The notes beneath the pieces were generated by a model. The model saw nothing but the letters and a program-made list of their open reading frames with translations, searched no databases and was not told where the DNA came from. Shown here one piece after another: positions 23,511 to 34,142 of a stretch of DNA of 64,000 nucleotides (position 1 is its first letter; every line of letters begins with the position of its first letter). The position numbers were made by a program, and so were the translations under genes. Origin of the DNA: Carposina sasakii (Eukaryota > Arthropoda > Insecta > Lepidoptera > Carposinidae); contig CP053161.1 in NCBI GenBank assembly GCA_014607495.2, forward strand, positions 7,201,115 to 7,265,114, written 5' to 3'.

Positions 23511-24395
23511 GACTTCAAAAAAGAGAGGTTATCAATTCGTCTGTATGTTTTTTTTTTATGTGTGTTACCTAAGAACTCCGTCATTTATGAATCGATTTCA
23601 ACTTTTTTTTTTAGTTTATCATGGTATGCTTCCAAGTTGGTCCCAAATTCACCATGTCCGGATCTGATGATGGGATCTTGGAGAAATCGAGGGCAATCCT
23701 CAAATATTGTAGGCACAAGTAGTCTGTTTTTATACTTTTACTGAGCGTTTTGATCACCTACATATAAAACATAACATCTGATGATGGAATCTCTAAGGAA
23801 TTTAGGGATATCCCCAAATATAATAGGCACGAGTAGTCCGTTTTTAAATTGTTATAGAGAATTTTGGTCAGCTACACATAATATAAAGGTAACGAGGGTC
23901 TGATGATGGAGCCGCCGAAAAACAGATAGTGGAACTTTTTAGTAACAAAATCCCCCTATGGCAGGGGGAAGCTTACGTCCAGTAGTGGACTGCAATAGGC
24001 TTATGAAGATGAAGATAATTGTGTTAAGCCTCTAATCTAATTCTGAAGTAAGATGGTTATAGAGGAAGAGGTAGACTTGAGAATAACGAGATGACGGATA
24101 ATAGGGATGAATGAAAGAAGAGTACCTACATATTGCACCGACCCCAAATGATTGGAAACAGGGCAGGAAGAAGGAGTGTAATTATATGTTGCTTATATTG
24201 TCACACGTAAAGTTTCGAAGCCTACTCATTTATCTCTTTTGTCATGTGGCCTATTTAATAATTTGCTGGCATATAAATCTGACAATATTATGCCTTCTAA
24301 ACTTCGTACACGGCTTAACACAATATATATTTGCCCTTTAGTAAAATTTTACTTTAGTAAGCTCGAGTTTTGGAAGGAAGTCGGTTTTTCGTTTT
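23511..24395 (-). repeat. Repeat family D copy 2
   Basis: Starts AACCGACTTCAAAAAAGAG and ends GAAGTCGGTTTTTCG. It is collinear with the reverse complement of 28441-29319 and lacks the LINE insertion seen in copy 1, so it shows the empty target site. Confidence 0.85.
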
Positions 24396-25160
24396 AAAAA
24401 AATATATATTATATGTATAGATTAGCGTACTCAATATAGGATATAGGATTCTAAATTATTTCTTAGGTGTATCAAATACCTAACACATCCTTTCAAAGAA
24501 TTAATCTACTAACTACTAATCTCTGCTTTCCCCGAAGGAATGGAATCGAATCTCCGTGATCTTTGAATCGAATAAAAGTCCCAAGGTTATGTACGAGTAG
24601 GTAGTTTCTACTCACAGTGAGTTTTAGGTGTAGTAGGTAGGTACGTAATTTTACATATATAGGTACGAAATAGATAAGCAGGTAAATAAGTAAATAGGCA
24701 CATTCTGTATTCGCGATTATTTACCCTCGCATCGAAATTAAGATTAATTCACTCGGAAGAATGAATTGCGTTGGCCTTTCCGGCAGTTAATTACATAGGA
24801 TTTATCCGGTGTTCCATATTAGAATCCTTAATGAATATTTTTGGACTCTTGCTTCCTGTTTTGACGAATTCATTCATACCTAATCTCTAGCCGTAGGGGA
24901 AGATCGGGTAATGGGAGTCAGCGGGTAATAGTGGTCACCCACACATCTCCAAAAGTAACACTAATAGAAACGCGTTAAGGGGCCTCCCTGCCCGCTCTGT
25001 TCCCCTCGCCGTCGCTGCGAGCGTGCCGCGTGGGTATGGCGACAGCATAGAGAATGAGAGGTGTGTTTTGTTTTTGCGGCTCGCCGATGTAAATTTTCAC
25101 GGACGCATAATATACAGTAACTTTTATAGTTATTGATCTACTTGTATGTTATTTTTTTAT
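24396..25160. other. No gene; GC-richer block at 24890-25130
   Basis: 24396-24890 shows nothing. 24890-25130 is unusually GC-rich (GGGGCCTCCCTGCCCGCTCT, CGTCGCTGCGAGCGTGCCGC) and has the character of a dispersed lepidopteran repeat, but no second copy or inverted end is visible in this window. Confidence 0.35.
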
Positions 25161-25400
25161 GCCTTTACTGGTTGAGGCTGGCCAGCAAGCCGAAGGTGCG
25201 GTGGTGAGCGTTACATTCATCTGCGACGATAAGCTCGCGTGGGACCGCCTGGGCTCAGCAGCGCCAAAGCCGTGACAGAAACCATGCCTGCTGCATGCTG
25301 TATGTTTGCTTGTATGCTGCATGTTTGCTTGCATGCTGCATGTTTGCTGCATTCTGCATGTTTGCTTGCATGCTGCATGCTTGTGTGCATATTGATTAAC
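25160..25400. repeat. GC-rich segment ending in a TGCATGTTTGCTTGCATGC array
   Basis: 25287-25390 is a degenerate tandem array with a period near 20 bp (TGCTTGCATGCTGCATGTT). Its translations are Cys/Ala/His-rich low complexity on both strands, so I treat the open frames as by-products of the array. Confidence 0.65.
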
Positions 25401-25640
25401 TTTATAACTTTATTAATAATTTTATTGATTAATACTAAAAAGTTGTTATGTGAAAATGTATTATGGGTTCCGATACACATTGTAACATGTTTTTACGAAT
25501 AGTTTCATCGTTAACTTAATACTTTTATGAAATGTAAGTTCGATATACCGTTTTTCTGGTAATCAAAACAACTTTGAAAGATTTTTTTAAAGAAAAGTTT
25601 TGAAGAAATGATATGAAACAGCGATAAATTGAAAAAAAAA

Positions 25641-27530
25641 TGTAGAAAGCGAGATGGTATGCTTCGGTTCGGTGGGCGTGATCTTTCTTCAGCAAGAAAA
25701 CACTGGTTTCAACGTTATGATATATTAATAACCAAACTAATAAACAATAATCTATAAGAGTAAAATATAATAAATATTGGGCAAGAGAGCTCCTAGCGGT
25801 AGCCAGCGGGGCAACGGACTACGCGAGCAGGCCGCTCGCGAACGTGCTCGCTGTCAGATAGGTGGCGCGCTACACTCTTCTCCTCCAAGCCACATCTTCG
25901 TCCCGAAGGTGACTTGGCACTAAGAACAGGTGTGTGTGAGGCCTTTTGTGTAGGTGTATTTATAGAAAATGCGCGCGGTCGACCACGTAGTTTACGTGTT
26001 TGCACAGGTTCTGTTTGTATGTTATCGTGTCCTACACAAAGTATTACATCGGATGTCTGGAACCGACCTAACACCAAACCCTTAGAATGATGTGAGCGCT
26101 TTAAGTTTAAAAAACTATTGGAACTATTTACAAAATTTACTTGGGAGTTCAAACTTTTCAAATCAAAATTTCGTTTGTAATAACAACCCGAATGATAAAA
26201 GAAATTATTGTCAGAGTCTCAGGTCAGAGTCGTCAGTAATGTCATGTGATGTTTTCATGTCAGTAACAGTAACATTAAATGTGGAAATGGGCAAGCGTGA
26301 GTTGCACTTGACGCACTGCGATCGCACGACACCTTTCTGACCACAACGATAACAACTTAGTTGCTGCGACTCGACATTATTTACAATAGAACTATGTAGT
26401 TTTATTTACAACTTTACGGCACTCTTCTCTTAAATGTCCATAAATCTTACAATATTTACAAAATTTAGTTGCACGGCTAGTTGAAACGGGTTGCGATACG
26501 GGCGAATTAACTTGATACTGAGACGCGCACGACACAACGCGGCGCGGTTGAGATAAAGAAGAAACAGGTTACGGCGACAGTTCAGGCACTTGAACAGGAT
26601 TCGTTTGGACTTGCTCTGCACTCTTTGCTGCGGTTTCCTTCACGGACTCTTCAATTAGACGTGCGGCGCACAACAGGTCTGCGAAGTTGCTTATGTTCTC
26701 TCTGCTCAAGCGTTTCTTGATGCGACGATCAAGGAGACCGTACACCATGTCCACCTCAGACAGGTCACCTCGTGGTATCCTCGTCAGTAATACTCTGGCC
26801 TGTGCAACAAAAACGTCGGTGTTGTGTGACCCTTGTTTCATCGCGAACAAATCTTTTTAAATCTGGTGAGACGGTCGGCGGTCACCATACGCACCTCTCA
26901 ATCGGTCAGTGACGTCGCTCCAGCATTGTTCTTCGAACCGAACGCTTTGCTACCACACTGCTGCAGGGCCGATCAGAAGCATGGACATACCCCTGAGTGC
27001 GTTGGCGTCGGAGATGTTGCAGCACTCCATGTAGACTTCCACGGCGTCAATGAAGCTGTCAACGCAGCCGTCACCGGAGAAGCGGGATGTGCAGCACGAT
27101 AGATTTCCGGAATGTACATCTCTTTGTTTTTCGCTTAGGATCGCATGGGATCTTTGCAATTCACCCAACATTGTCTCTATATTTAATTGGTTACCTCCTT
27201 CTTGGATATTATTGGTCGTGGTCGCGTCGGTGAAGTCATCTGCGGACTGACGACGCGATCTCATCTTCCTGGGCATCACTCTTCTTAAATATTTTCTCAA
27301 GATAGACAGTTAAATACAACGAAAAAAATTTCACGTGTTGGGACGCCATTTGTGGGAAGCGAGATGGTATGCTTTGGTTCGGATGGGCGTGAACCTTCTT
27401 CAGCAAAAAAACACTGGTTTTAACGTAGGATTTATATTAAATTGATTAAACCAAACAATGCATACGAATTAAGTAAAATATAACATAAATGCAAGAGAGC
27501 TACTAGCGGTAGCGAGCGGGGTAACCGGGG
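25641..27530 (-). mobile_element. Pol-less Gypsy-like LTR retrotransposon remnant
   Basis: Direct repeats starting TGTAGAAAGCGAGATGG (25641) and TGTGGGAAGCGAGATGG (27351) are similar for at least 170 bp and look like LTRs; their outer limits are unclear. On the minus strand, next to the right LTR, TGGCGTCCCAACACG (27334-27348) could be the primer-binding site. Only gag-like sequence and a short tail lie between the LTRs. No reverse transcriptase, integrase or protease motifs are seen, so it could move only with help from another element. Confidence 0.75.
26280..27300 (-). pseudogene. Broken gag of the LTR element
   Basis: The frame opens at 27300 with a basic leader, then a Gypsy-type gag core. 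It is cut by a TAG directly after the conserved Trp of GPAAVW (about 26950). The gag reading resumes at 26850 with a capsid-like stretch and meets another stop at about 26569. A CCHC zinc knuckle (CKYCKIYGHLREEC, about 26430-26475) follows. A second, out-of-frame knuckle (CYRCGQKGVVRSQC, about 26290-26350) has its His replaced by Val. At least two stops and one frameshift make this non-functional. Confidence 0.75.
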
Positions 27531-28440
27531 AGAGGTAACTCTTTTTCGGCCAATCAGATTGCGAGCACAATTTCATTTTCTACCACTGAGAAGGAGAGAC
27601 TTCATTCTTTTTAACATGTATTTGACCAATCAGGAGTCAAACTATCATCGCCATCTATTGAATGGGTTTTGAATAAAAATATAGAAAAAGATAAACTTTA
27701 AAAAGTAACTTTACCTATCAAAGTTTATCTAAACTCTTTATATGTTCATAGACATAGACCTATTGGCAATTTTGTCATCTTTGACAACTTCAAGATGAAA
27801 ACATTCTAGCCGCTCGCTTCACCGGACGCGCGGCGCTCTGGCAAAGAATATACTACTCTCTAACGAGAGCGCTCTGGTCCGTTGATGCACCGCGCTTTCG
27901 AGCAGTGGCTGTCAATGCGTCACACGCGTCCAAAGAATCATTATTTATTTGTACAAATCGTTGTCGGAGACCTATTATTTTGTGTTTTTATTGTTTACTA
28001 TTTATTAGGCATCATATTAATAAACTTTATTAGTCTTAATTGGTTGCCGTAATTATTTTTATTACGACTCAAAGTCGAAATATCGTAGATTTTTCTATCA
28101 AGTATGCATTTAAAATGAATGTAGTATTATTAAGCTAATTGGTTTTACTCTTAAATTTATCTCATGTATATATTATGATAAGTTTTAAATGCTTAAAGTC
28201 ATAGTTTAAGTAAAACAATAAAATTATGAGACTTTTATTTCAACATGTTTCACTATCTCGAAATTGCAACGCAACATTTGAAAGATAGAACTTTGTTCGA
28301 TGGATGAATTGTTGTTACTAATTGTAGAATCAAAATAAACAGTAATTAACAAATTTTATACATTTATTCACAGTTTTGTAGAAAAAATAAATCAAATATT
28401 CGAACAAAAATGGTTAAACGATTATTTAATAATTTTTGAA
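27531..28440. other. No gene; GC-rich patch at 27810-27960
   Basis: The first part may still belong to the right LTR. 27810-27960 is CpG-rich (CACCGGACGCGCGGCGCTCT, CACACGCGTCC) but has no coding or repeat signature I can name. Confidence 0.35.
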
Positions 28441-29319
28441 AAACAAAAAACCGACTTCCTTCCAAAACTCGAGCTTACTAAAGTAAAATTTTACTAAAGG
28501 GAAAATATATATTGCGTTAAGCCGTGTACGTTTAAAAGGCATAATATTGTCAGATTTATATGCCAGCAAATGATTAAATAGGCCACATGACAAAAGAGAG
28601 AAATGACTAGGCTTCGAAACTTTACGTCTGACAATATATAAGCAACATATAATTACACTCCTTCTTCCCGCCCTGTTCCCAATCATTTAGTGTCGGTGCA
28701 ATATGTAGGTACTCTTCTTTCAGTCATCCCTATTATCCGTCATCTCGTTATTCTCATGTCTACCTCTTCCTCTATAACCATCTTACTTCAGACACGGCTA
28801 AACGCAACATATAATTACACGACTTAACACAATTATCTTCATCTTCATAAGCCTATTGCAGTCCACTACTGGACGTAGGCTTCCCCTGCCATAGGGGGAT
28901 TTTGTTACTAAAAAGTTCCACTATCTGTTTTTCAGCGGCTCCATCATCAGACCCTCGTTTCCTTTATATTATGTGTAGCTCGTTTCCTTTATGTTATGTG
29001 TACCAAAATTCTCTATAAAAATCTAAAAACGGACTACTAGTGCCTATTATATTTGAGGATATCCCTAAATTCCTTAGACATTCCATCATCAGATGTTATG
29101 TTTTATATGTAGGTGACTAAAACGCTCAGTAAAAGTGTAAAAACAGACTACATGTGCCTACTTTCTCCAATTCTTCTTACGATTTCTCCAAGATCCCATC
29201 ATCAGATCCTGATGTGGTGAATATGGGACCAACCTGGAAGTATACCATGACCAACTATAAAAAAAATTGAAATCGGTTCATAAACATACAGACGAATTGA
29301 TAACCTCTCTTGGTTAAAA
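28441..29319 (+). repeat. Repeat family D copy 3
   Basis: Starts AAACAAAAAACCGACTTCC and ends CTCTCTTGGTTAAAAA; the GAAGTC of the right terminus has been lost. It is collinear with copies 1 and 2, with a local 24-bp duplication near 28970-29005 (CTCGTTTCCTTTAT twice). Confidence 0.82.
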
Positions 29320-30009
29320 ATAACAGTGCTCGCTACCAAAAATGCTCCGCCTTTCAAGTTTCTGTACAGTTAACTTTTGTATGGAGGTAACATTTTTATT
29401 TAATGTTTGCAAACAATAGTATGTCTAAAAGCTATAACAAGTCTAAAAAGTGAGTAAAAACCATTAAATTGCGGTAAAAATGGAAAAACTGTACTGTATT
29501 TATTTGGGTATTGTAGTGTCCAGGGTGTATTTTAATACTTAGAAACATAAAGCCAGCGGTATATTGAGGACAAAATTAAAATCTGGCTATGACGGTTAGT
29601 TCATGGTACATATCATCATAGTTTGCAATTTATTCGTTACTGAAAAAACATTAATCGGTAGGATAATGTTCATATATAGAAAAGTTGCATAATTGGCACC
29701 AAAAAAAGTTGGTGTAATACAAACTTTCTATAATTCCTTCATAATTAGTAAGAATAAAATGTGGTAGAGAGAACAAATTGGTATCGTGCCCGCAACCAAC
29801 ACATAAGTCACGTTTTATAAAAATGTGTTACAAACCATGGTCATTTTAAATTTTGCTGTCAAAATAAATAAAAGTCTTTTCTATCAAAGTAGTCGTCAAC
29901 ATCTAATATGTAACTTGGTACCTTTTTCTTTGTATTTGCAAATTCTCTGCAGTAATTATTCTAGCCTATAAAATATTATAATGTTATTATTATATTATAC
30001 AACTTGTAG
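29320..30009. other. No gene or clear repeat seen
   Basis: AT-rich, nothing supportable. Confidence 0.4.
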
Positions 30010-30240
30010 GTACATCTCAACTATTCTTATTCTTTATTGTACACACAGAAAACATAAATGATAATAATATTAAAAAGATAAAGTACAAAGGCGAGCTTAT
30101 CTCTGATAGAGATATACTATACCCTCAAAATTGGTCAGAAGTGCCACCATGTGGTTCTATCGGCCCTTGGTGCTCTGCCTTTATCCCTTACGGATAAACG
30201 CGTGATTATATGTATGTAATTATGTATGTATGTATAATAT
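30010..30240. repeat. Family E repeat split by a LINE tail, plus a TATG-rich LINE tail
   Basis: A 91-bp LINE tail (30025-30115, minus orientation, CTTTATTGTACACAC) sits inside the family E phrase TACATCTCAAC|TATACCC. ACTAT is duplicated at 30020-30024 and 30116-30120, and the intact form is seen at 18188-18215. After it, CTCTGCCTTTATCCCTTACG and GTGATTATATGTATGTAA (30172-30230) are another common lepidopteran LINE/SINE tail. Confidence 0.7.
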
Positions 30241-30331
30241 AATAATAATTATGATCTGTTCAATCTGTCTACATACAAAGTAAAAAATATTCGGCCCTTG
30301 GTGTATCCTAGCCTTACGTATGAAATTCACA

Positions 30332-30983
30332 TTCACCGTGGACACTATGATACCCAAAAAAAAACTATTACGAGCATCGTGTTATAATATGAGGAATCCT
30401 ACATAAAAAGACAACGAAAAGTAAAAAAGCATGCTAAAGTCTCATTAATAGTCATAGTGTCCTTTTCATAATGAATCTTTCAGTCAAGATGTCAATGTAG
30501 ATGCAGAAACTTAAAATGTTCACTCCAACAACTTAGTCACATGGGGTCAGCCCAGATAAATTTAAAGAAATATAAATCAATACTCTCGTATTTGTTGAAT
30601 CTGCTTGCAAAATATCACAGTCGAATAAATATTTTAACTATCTAAACCAACCGGCGTATTATAAAGCTTCAAATAAACAATAAAAACTCAATTTTTCACA
30701 GAAGGTTAGGAGAACAACTTGCACCCACCAAACGGCAAACTTTAAATGAATATAGCGAATAAACGAAAGTCTCATTCCTAACGATGCTTTTTCATCTAGT
30801 AGAAAAAGCATCGTTATTTAACCAAGAAAGGGACGGAAAATAGTAATAGCCGTATTATTAATGAGTTGAAGTAGGATAACTATATTTAACTATGTCCTAC
30901 CAATTACTAATGTTTTGGACACTATGGTGTCCAAGGGTAAGTGACAGACCTTTGGCCTTGGGTACTATAGTGTCCACTGTGAA
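30332..30983. repeat. 650-bp element with inverted ends TTCACCGTGGACACTATG
   Basis: The left end at 30332 (TTCACCGTGGACACTATGATA) is inverted at the right end (ACTATAGTGTCCACTGTGAA, ending 30983). Subterminal GGACACTAT words recur at 30465 and 30915-30930. No coding capacity; a likely non-autonomous DNA transposon. Confidence 0.6.
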
Positions 30984-31016
30984 GCGAGTGGCTAAGAAAC
31001 AAATCTATCGAAAGAC

Positions 31017-31283
31017 ATGGACTTTATTTTAAAAAATTATTATTGTCTTCGAGGATACTTTACAACTATTTCAGGCCTAACTACGAAGTTCACGTATGCT
31101 CACCATAAATGTTATGAGGCAAGGCGGTCTGCTAGTGAAACTGTTGACGACTGGTCGGTGCGGTTAAAGGATCTCACGACTGAATGTGCATTTAAATCAG
31201 CGCTAGATCAGCTTTTGACGGATAGAATCAAATCGGATGTACCTGTGTCTGGTAAAGCTCGCTTATGGTTTGGGCCCGAATGA
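31017..31283 (+). pseudogene. Gag-like retroelement fragment
   Basis: An 88-residue frame. From about residue 31 it resembles retrotransposon gag capsid (EARRSASETVDDWSVRLKDL, then ALDQLLTDR). It ends a few codons into unrelated sequence where the LINE fragment starts, so it is a truncated piece. Similarity is judged from memory of gag patterns only. Confidence 0.45.
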
Positions 31284-32940
31284 GGACGCGCAGAAGCATG
31301 AAGCGTACCTGGCCTGAGTTGATGCTCGACGGCGCAAAACAAGGGATTTAAGAAGCAAGAAGAGGTCCTATAACAGGGCTGCCAAGTCCTGCAAGAGGGT
31401 CTTGCAGAGGGCTCGTTTTGACCACATAAGTGTAATAGGGAACAAACTGGCCTCTTATCCAGCTGGTAGTAAAGTGTTTTGGTCCCTAGCCAAATCGGTG
31501 GAAACGAACTAAAGGTAGTCGTGCTGACCCTGCTAATTATAGGCCCGTTTCGATCACCTCCATACTCTGCGAGAGCATGGAGCGTGTCCTGAACAGCAGG
31601 CTCCTGGCGTACCTAGAAACCAATGACCTCCTTAGTGACTGGCAATATGGCTTTCGCCGGAACCGGTCCACTGAGGACCTTCTAGTGTACGCCACACACA
31701 TATGGAGTGAGGCCATTGAGAGGTACGGAGAAGTCCTAGCGGTTTCCCTAGATATATCTAAGGCCTTCGACAGGGTTTGGCATGACGGACTGATAAGCAA
31801 GCTTCCATCTGATATGGCCATATGGCCTGCCTGCTGGTTTTTGTGCATGGATATCGGATTTTTTGTGGGGCAAATCCATTTGAGTAGTCATTGACGGCTG
31901 CTCGTCTGATCCTATGGCTACAGATGCCGGAGTCCCTCAGGGGTCGGTACTTTCTGCAACACTCTTCCTCCTGCACATCAATGACCTGCTGAAACCCGGT
32001 ATATTTTGGTACGCAGATGACAGCACTGTTGTAGAGAAGTATACATCCACCGCAAAAGCCACTGCAGCCGAAATCCAGTCGAGCAGAGAAGCAATGATTA
32101 GGCGATTAAACTTTGCCCTCGATGCAGTTTCCGATTGGGGCGATGCGAATCTAGTAAAGTTTAATGCAGCTAAAACGCAGGCGTGTCTATTTTGCTGCAA
32201 AAAAGAGGCCATTTCAATTGGCTCCTACATTCCGGGATGTAACCATAGAAATCTCCGATCACCTGGACTTGCTTGGCGTGAGCTTGTCTCCAACACTCAA
32301 CTTTGGCTCCTACATTGAGTCGAAGGCCCAACTAGCTGCCAAAAAGCTGGGTATTCTCTCGAAGGTGCGAAGGTACTTCACACCGGAACAGCTACTAGCC
32401 TTGTATAAAGCGCAAGTTCGGTCCTGTATTGAGTACTGTTCGCACCTTTGGGGTCTATCGGCCAAATACCAGCTTGAGGCGGTGGAAGCTATCGAGGACC
32501 GAGCCAAAAGGCTGATCGGCAATGACTCACTGTGCAAAGCTAGATTGCACAGCCTTGAGCATCGACGTAAAGTTGCAAGTCTCTCGGTATTCTACAGGTT
32601 ACATTTCGGAGAGTGTGCGTTGGGACTTCACGACCTAATTCCCCTAGCACCCTTCTACCTTCGGACGACCAGGAAAACGTCAAGGCGACACCGGTTTACA
32701 GTTGAAGTGCCGAAAACTCGTACTAAGCATTTTGCTTCTACATTCATAGTGCGAACGGCCAAACTGTGGAACTCCCTGCCTGAATCCCTGTTCCCCGTGA
32801 ACTATAATCTTACGGTCTTCAAGGCGAGAGTGAACCGGTTTCTTTTAGGCAAGCGCGCTCCATCTTAGACTGCAACGGTACTTACCATCAGGCGCGTTGT
32901 GATCAAGCGTAAGCCTATTAATTATTTTAAAAAAACATGT
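31278..32940 (+). pseudogene. Decayed Jockey/CR1-type LINE reverse transcriptase
   Basis: Reading frames in order: a linker region at 31281-31511 with an in-frame TGA; RT palm sequence at about 31513-31810 (RPVSI, YGFRRNRSTEDL, DISKAFDRVWHDGL); a frame break with loss of sequence; then GVPQGSVLSATLF and the catalytic YADD at about 31914-32180; a frameshift; and an intact C-terminal part (32190-32868) ending at a natural stop. The 3' tail ACTTACCATCAGGCGCGTTG is typical of lepidopteran CR1/Jockey-like LINEs. It cannot make a functional protein because of several breaks. Confidence 0.88.
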
Positions 32941-34142
32941 GTAGGTAGGTACTTACTTTAATCCTCGTCGCCACATGTTATGTCGCAGTATTCCACTCTA
33001 ATACCTAGCTCGTCAACGCACACGACACCCTCACGTCCGCACCAGTCAACAGCCTGACACCGACTGTCGTGCCATCTAGTGACGTATGCGCTTGAGACAG
33101 GCTCATACACTACAGTCCCTGATATTAGAAAGTGATGATTGGTCTTCCTCCACTAACATTTTAAGGCTTTTACAGCAGCTATCCGGTATCCGGTATCCGG
33201 AAGACTCACTCCATGTGCCTATGTAGACTGCGGCGGACAAATCGCGTCGCTGTGAATGATGTTCTTGCGCCGCAACACGACCCTACAGACAGACATTTTG
33301 TGTGCCTCTCATGTGCCTCTCAATCAGATCAGGCACATCAATCAGATGAAAGCGTTTTAAAAAAGGCCACGTTCCCGTACGCAACAAAGCGAGCATCGGA
33401 TTAAACGGAGGCGTAATAAATCTATGCGTAGGCGTATCGCCATTGGTTAGTTCCTTAGTTTAATGCGAAGCGAATCATTATTCTAAGGTTAGTTCTATGG
33501 TTAGTACCGTCAAACAGTTCCCTCCAGTTTATGGGGGAATAAGTGAATACTGAATGGGAAGCTCATAAATTTCCCCATCTAAACTCGCGGTGCGCGGGCC
33601 AAGAAAATAATTCACGTTCTCGGAATATTGAGATCTCAGTAATATAGGATGCAAGCCATAATATCATTGGGATTTATGTAAGTAGCTACTATTGAAGTTT
33701 TCCTTGCAAAAATACCTATTACTTGGCTGTATTTACATAACTTCTATCATTGCCTTTTTTAAATATAAAGAAGTCAAAGTGTCAATGTCAAGTCAATATT
33801 GATTTTTCCCGACGTTTCCATTCATCATCATCATTTATCATCTTCGAATATCTATACTCTCTCTACGTTTACTTTCTACGTTTATCATCCATCATAAATT
33901 TAGAAATCATTTACTTAAGACAATGGCTGTATGGGCTTAGTTCCCCTTGCTTTTCCTTCGGGATAAAATAAACAAAAAAAAAATGTCAAACTGAAAATAA
34001 ATAATGGTGGCCACTGTAACAATGATCACATTATTTTAGTTGAAAGTGTTCATGTTATCAAAGTGTTGCTTAAAGATAAACTGAAAACCGAACAGCAATA
34101 TTTCAGGACTTCTATTGAAATTTCGATGTTAGTTGTTAAACC
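32941..34142. other. No gene seen; 5' flank of TMEM127 at its end
   Basis: 32985-33500 is GC-richer with short open frames but no recognisable domain. The last 150 bases precede the TMEM127 start codon and should contain its 5' UTR and promoter. I cannot place the transcription start. Confidence 0.4.

Noticed and set aside
25217..25502. Open frames rich in Cys, Ala and His on both strands
   Set aside because: They follow from the TGCATG-type tandem array and have no conserved domain.
31537..31848. A minus-strand frame over the LINE reverse transcriptase
   Set aside because: It is antisense to clear RT motifs and so is a shadow.
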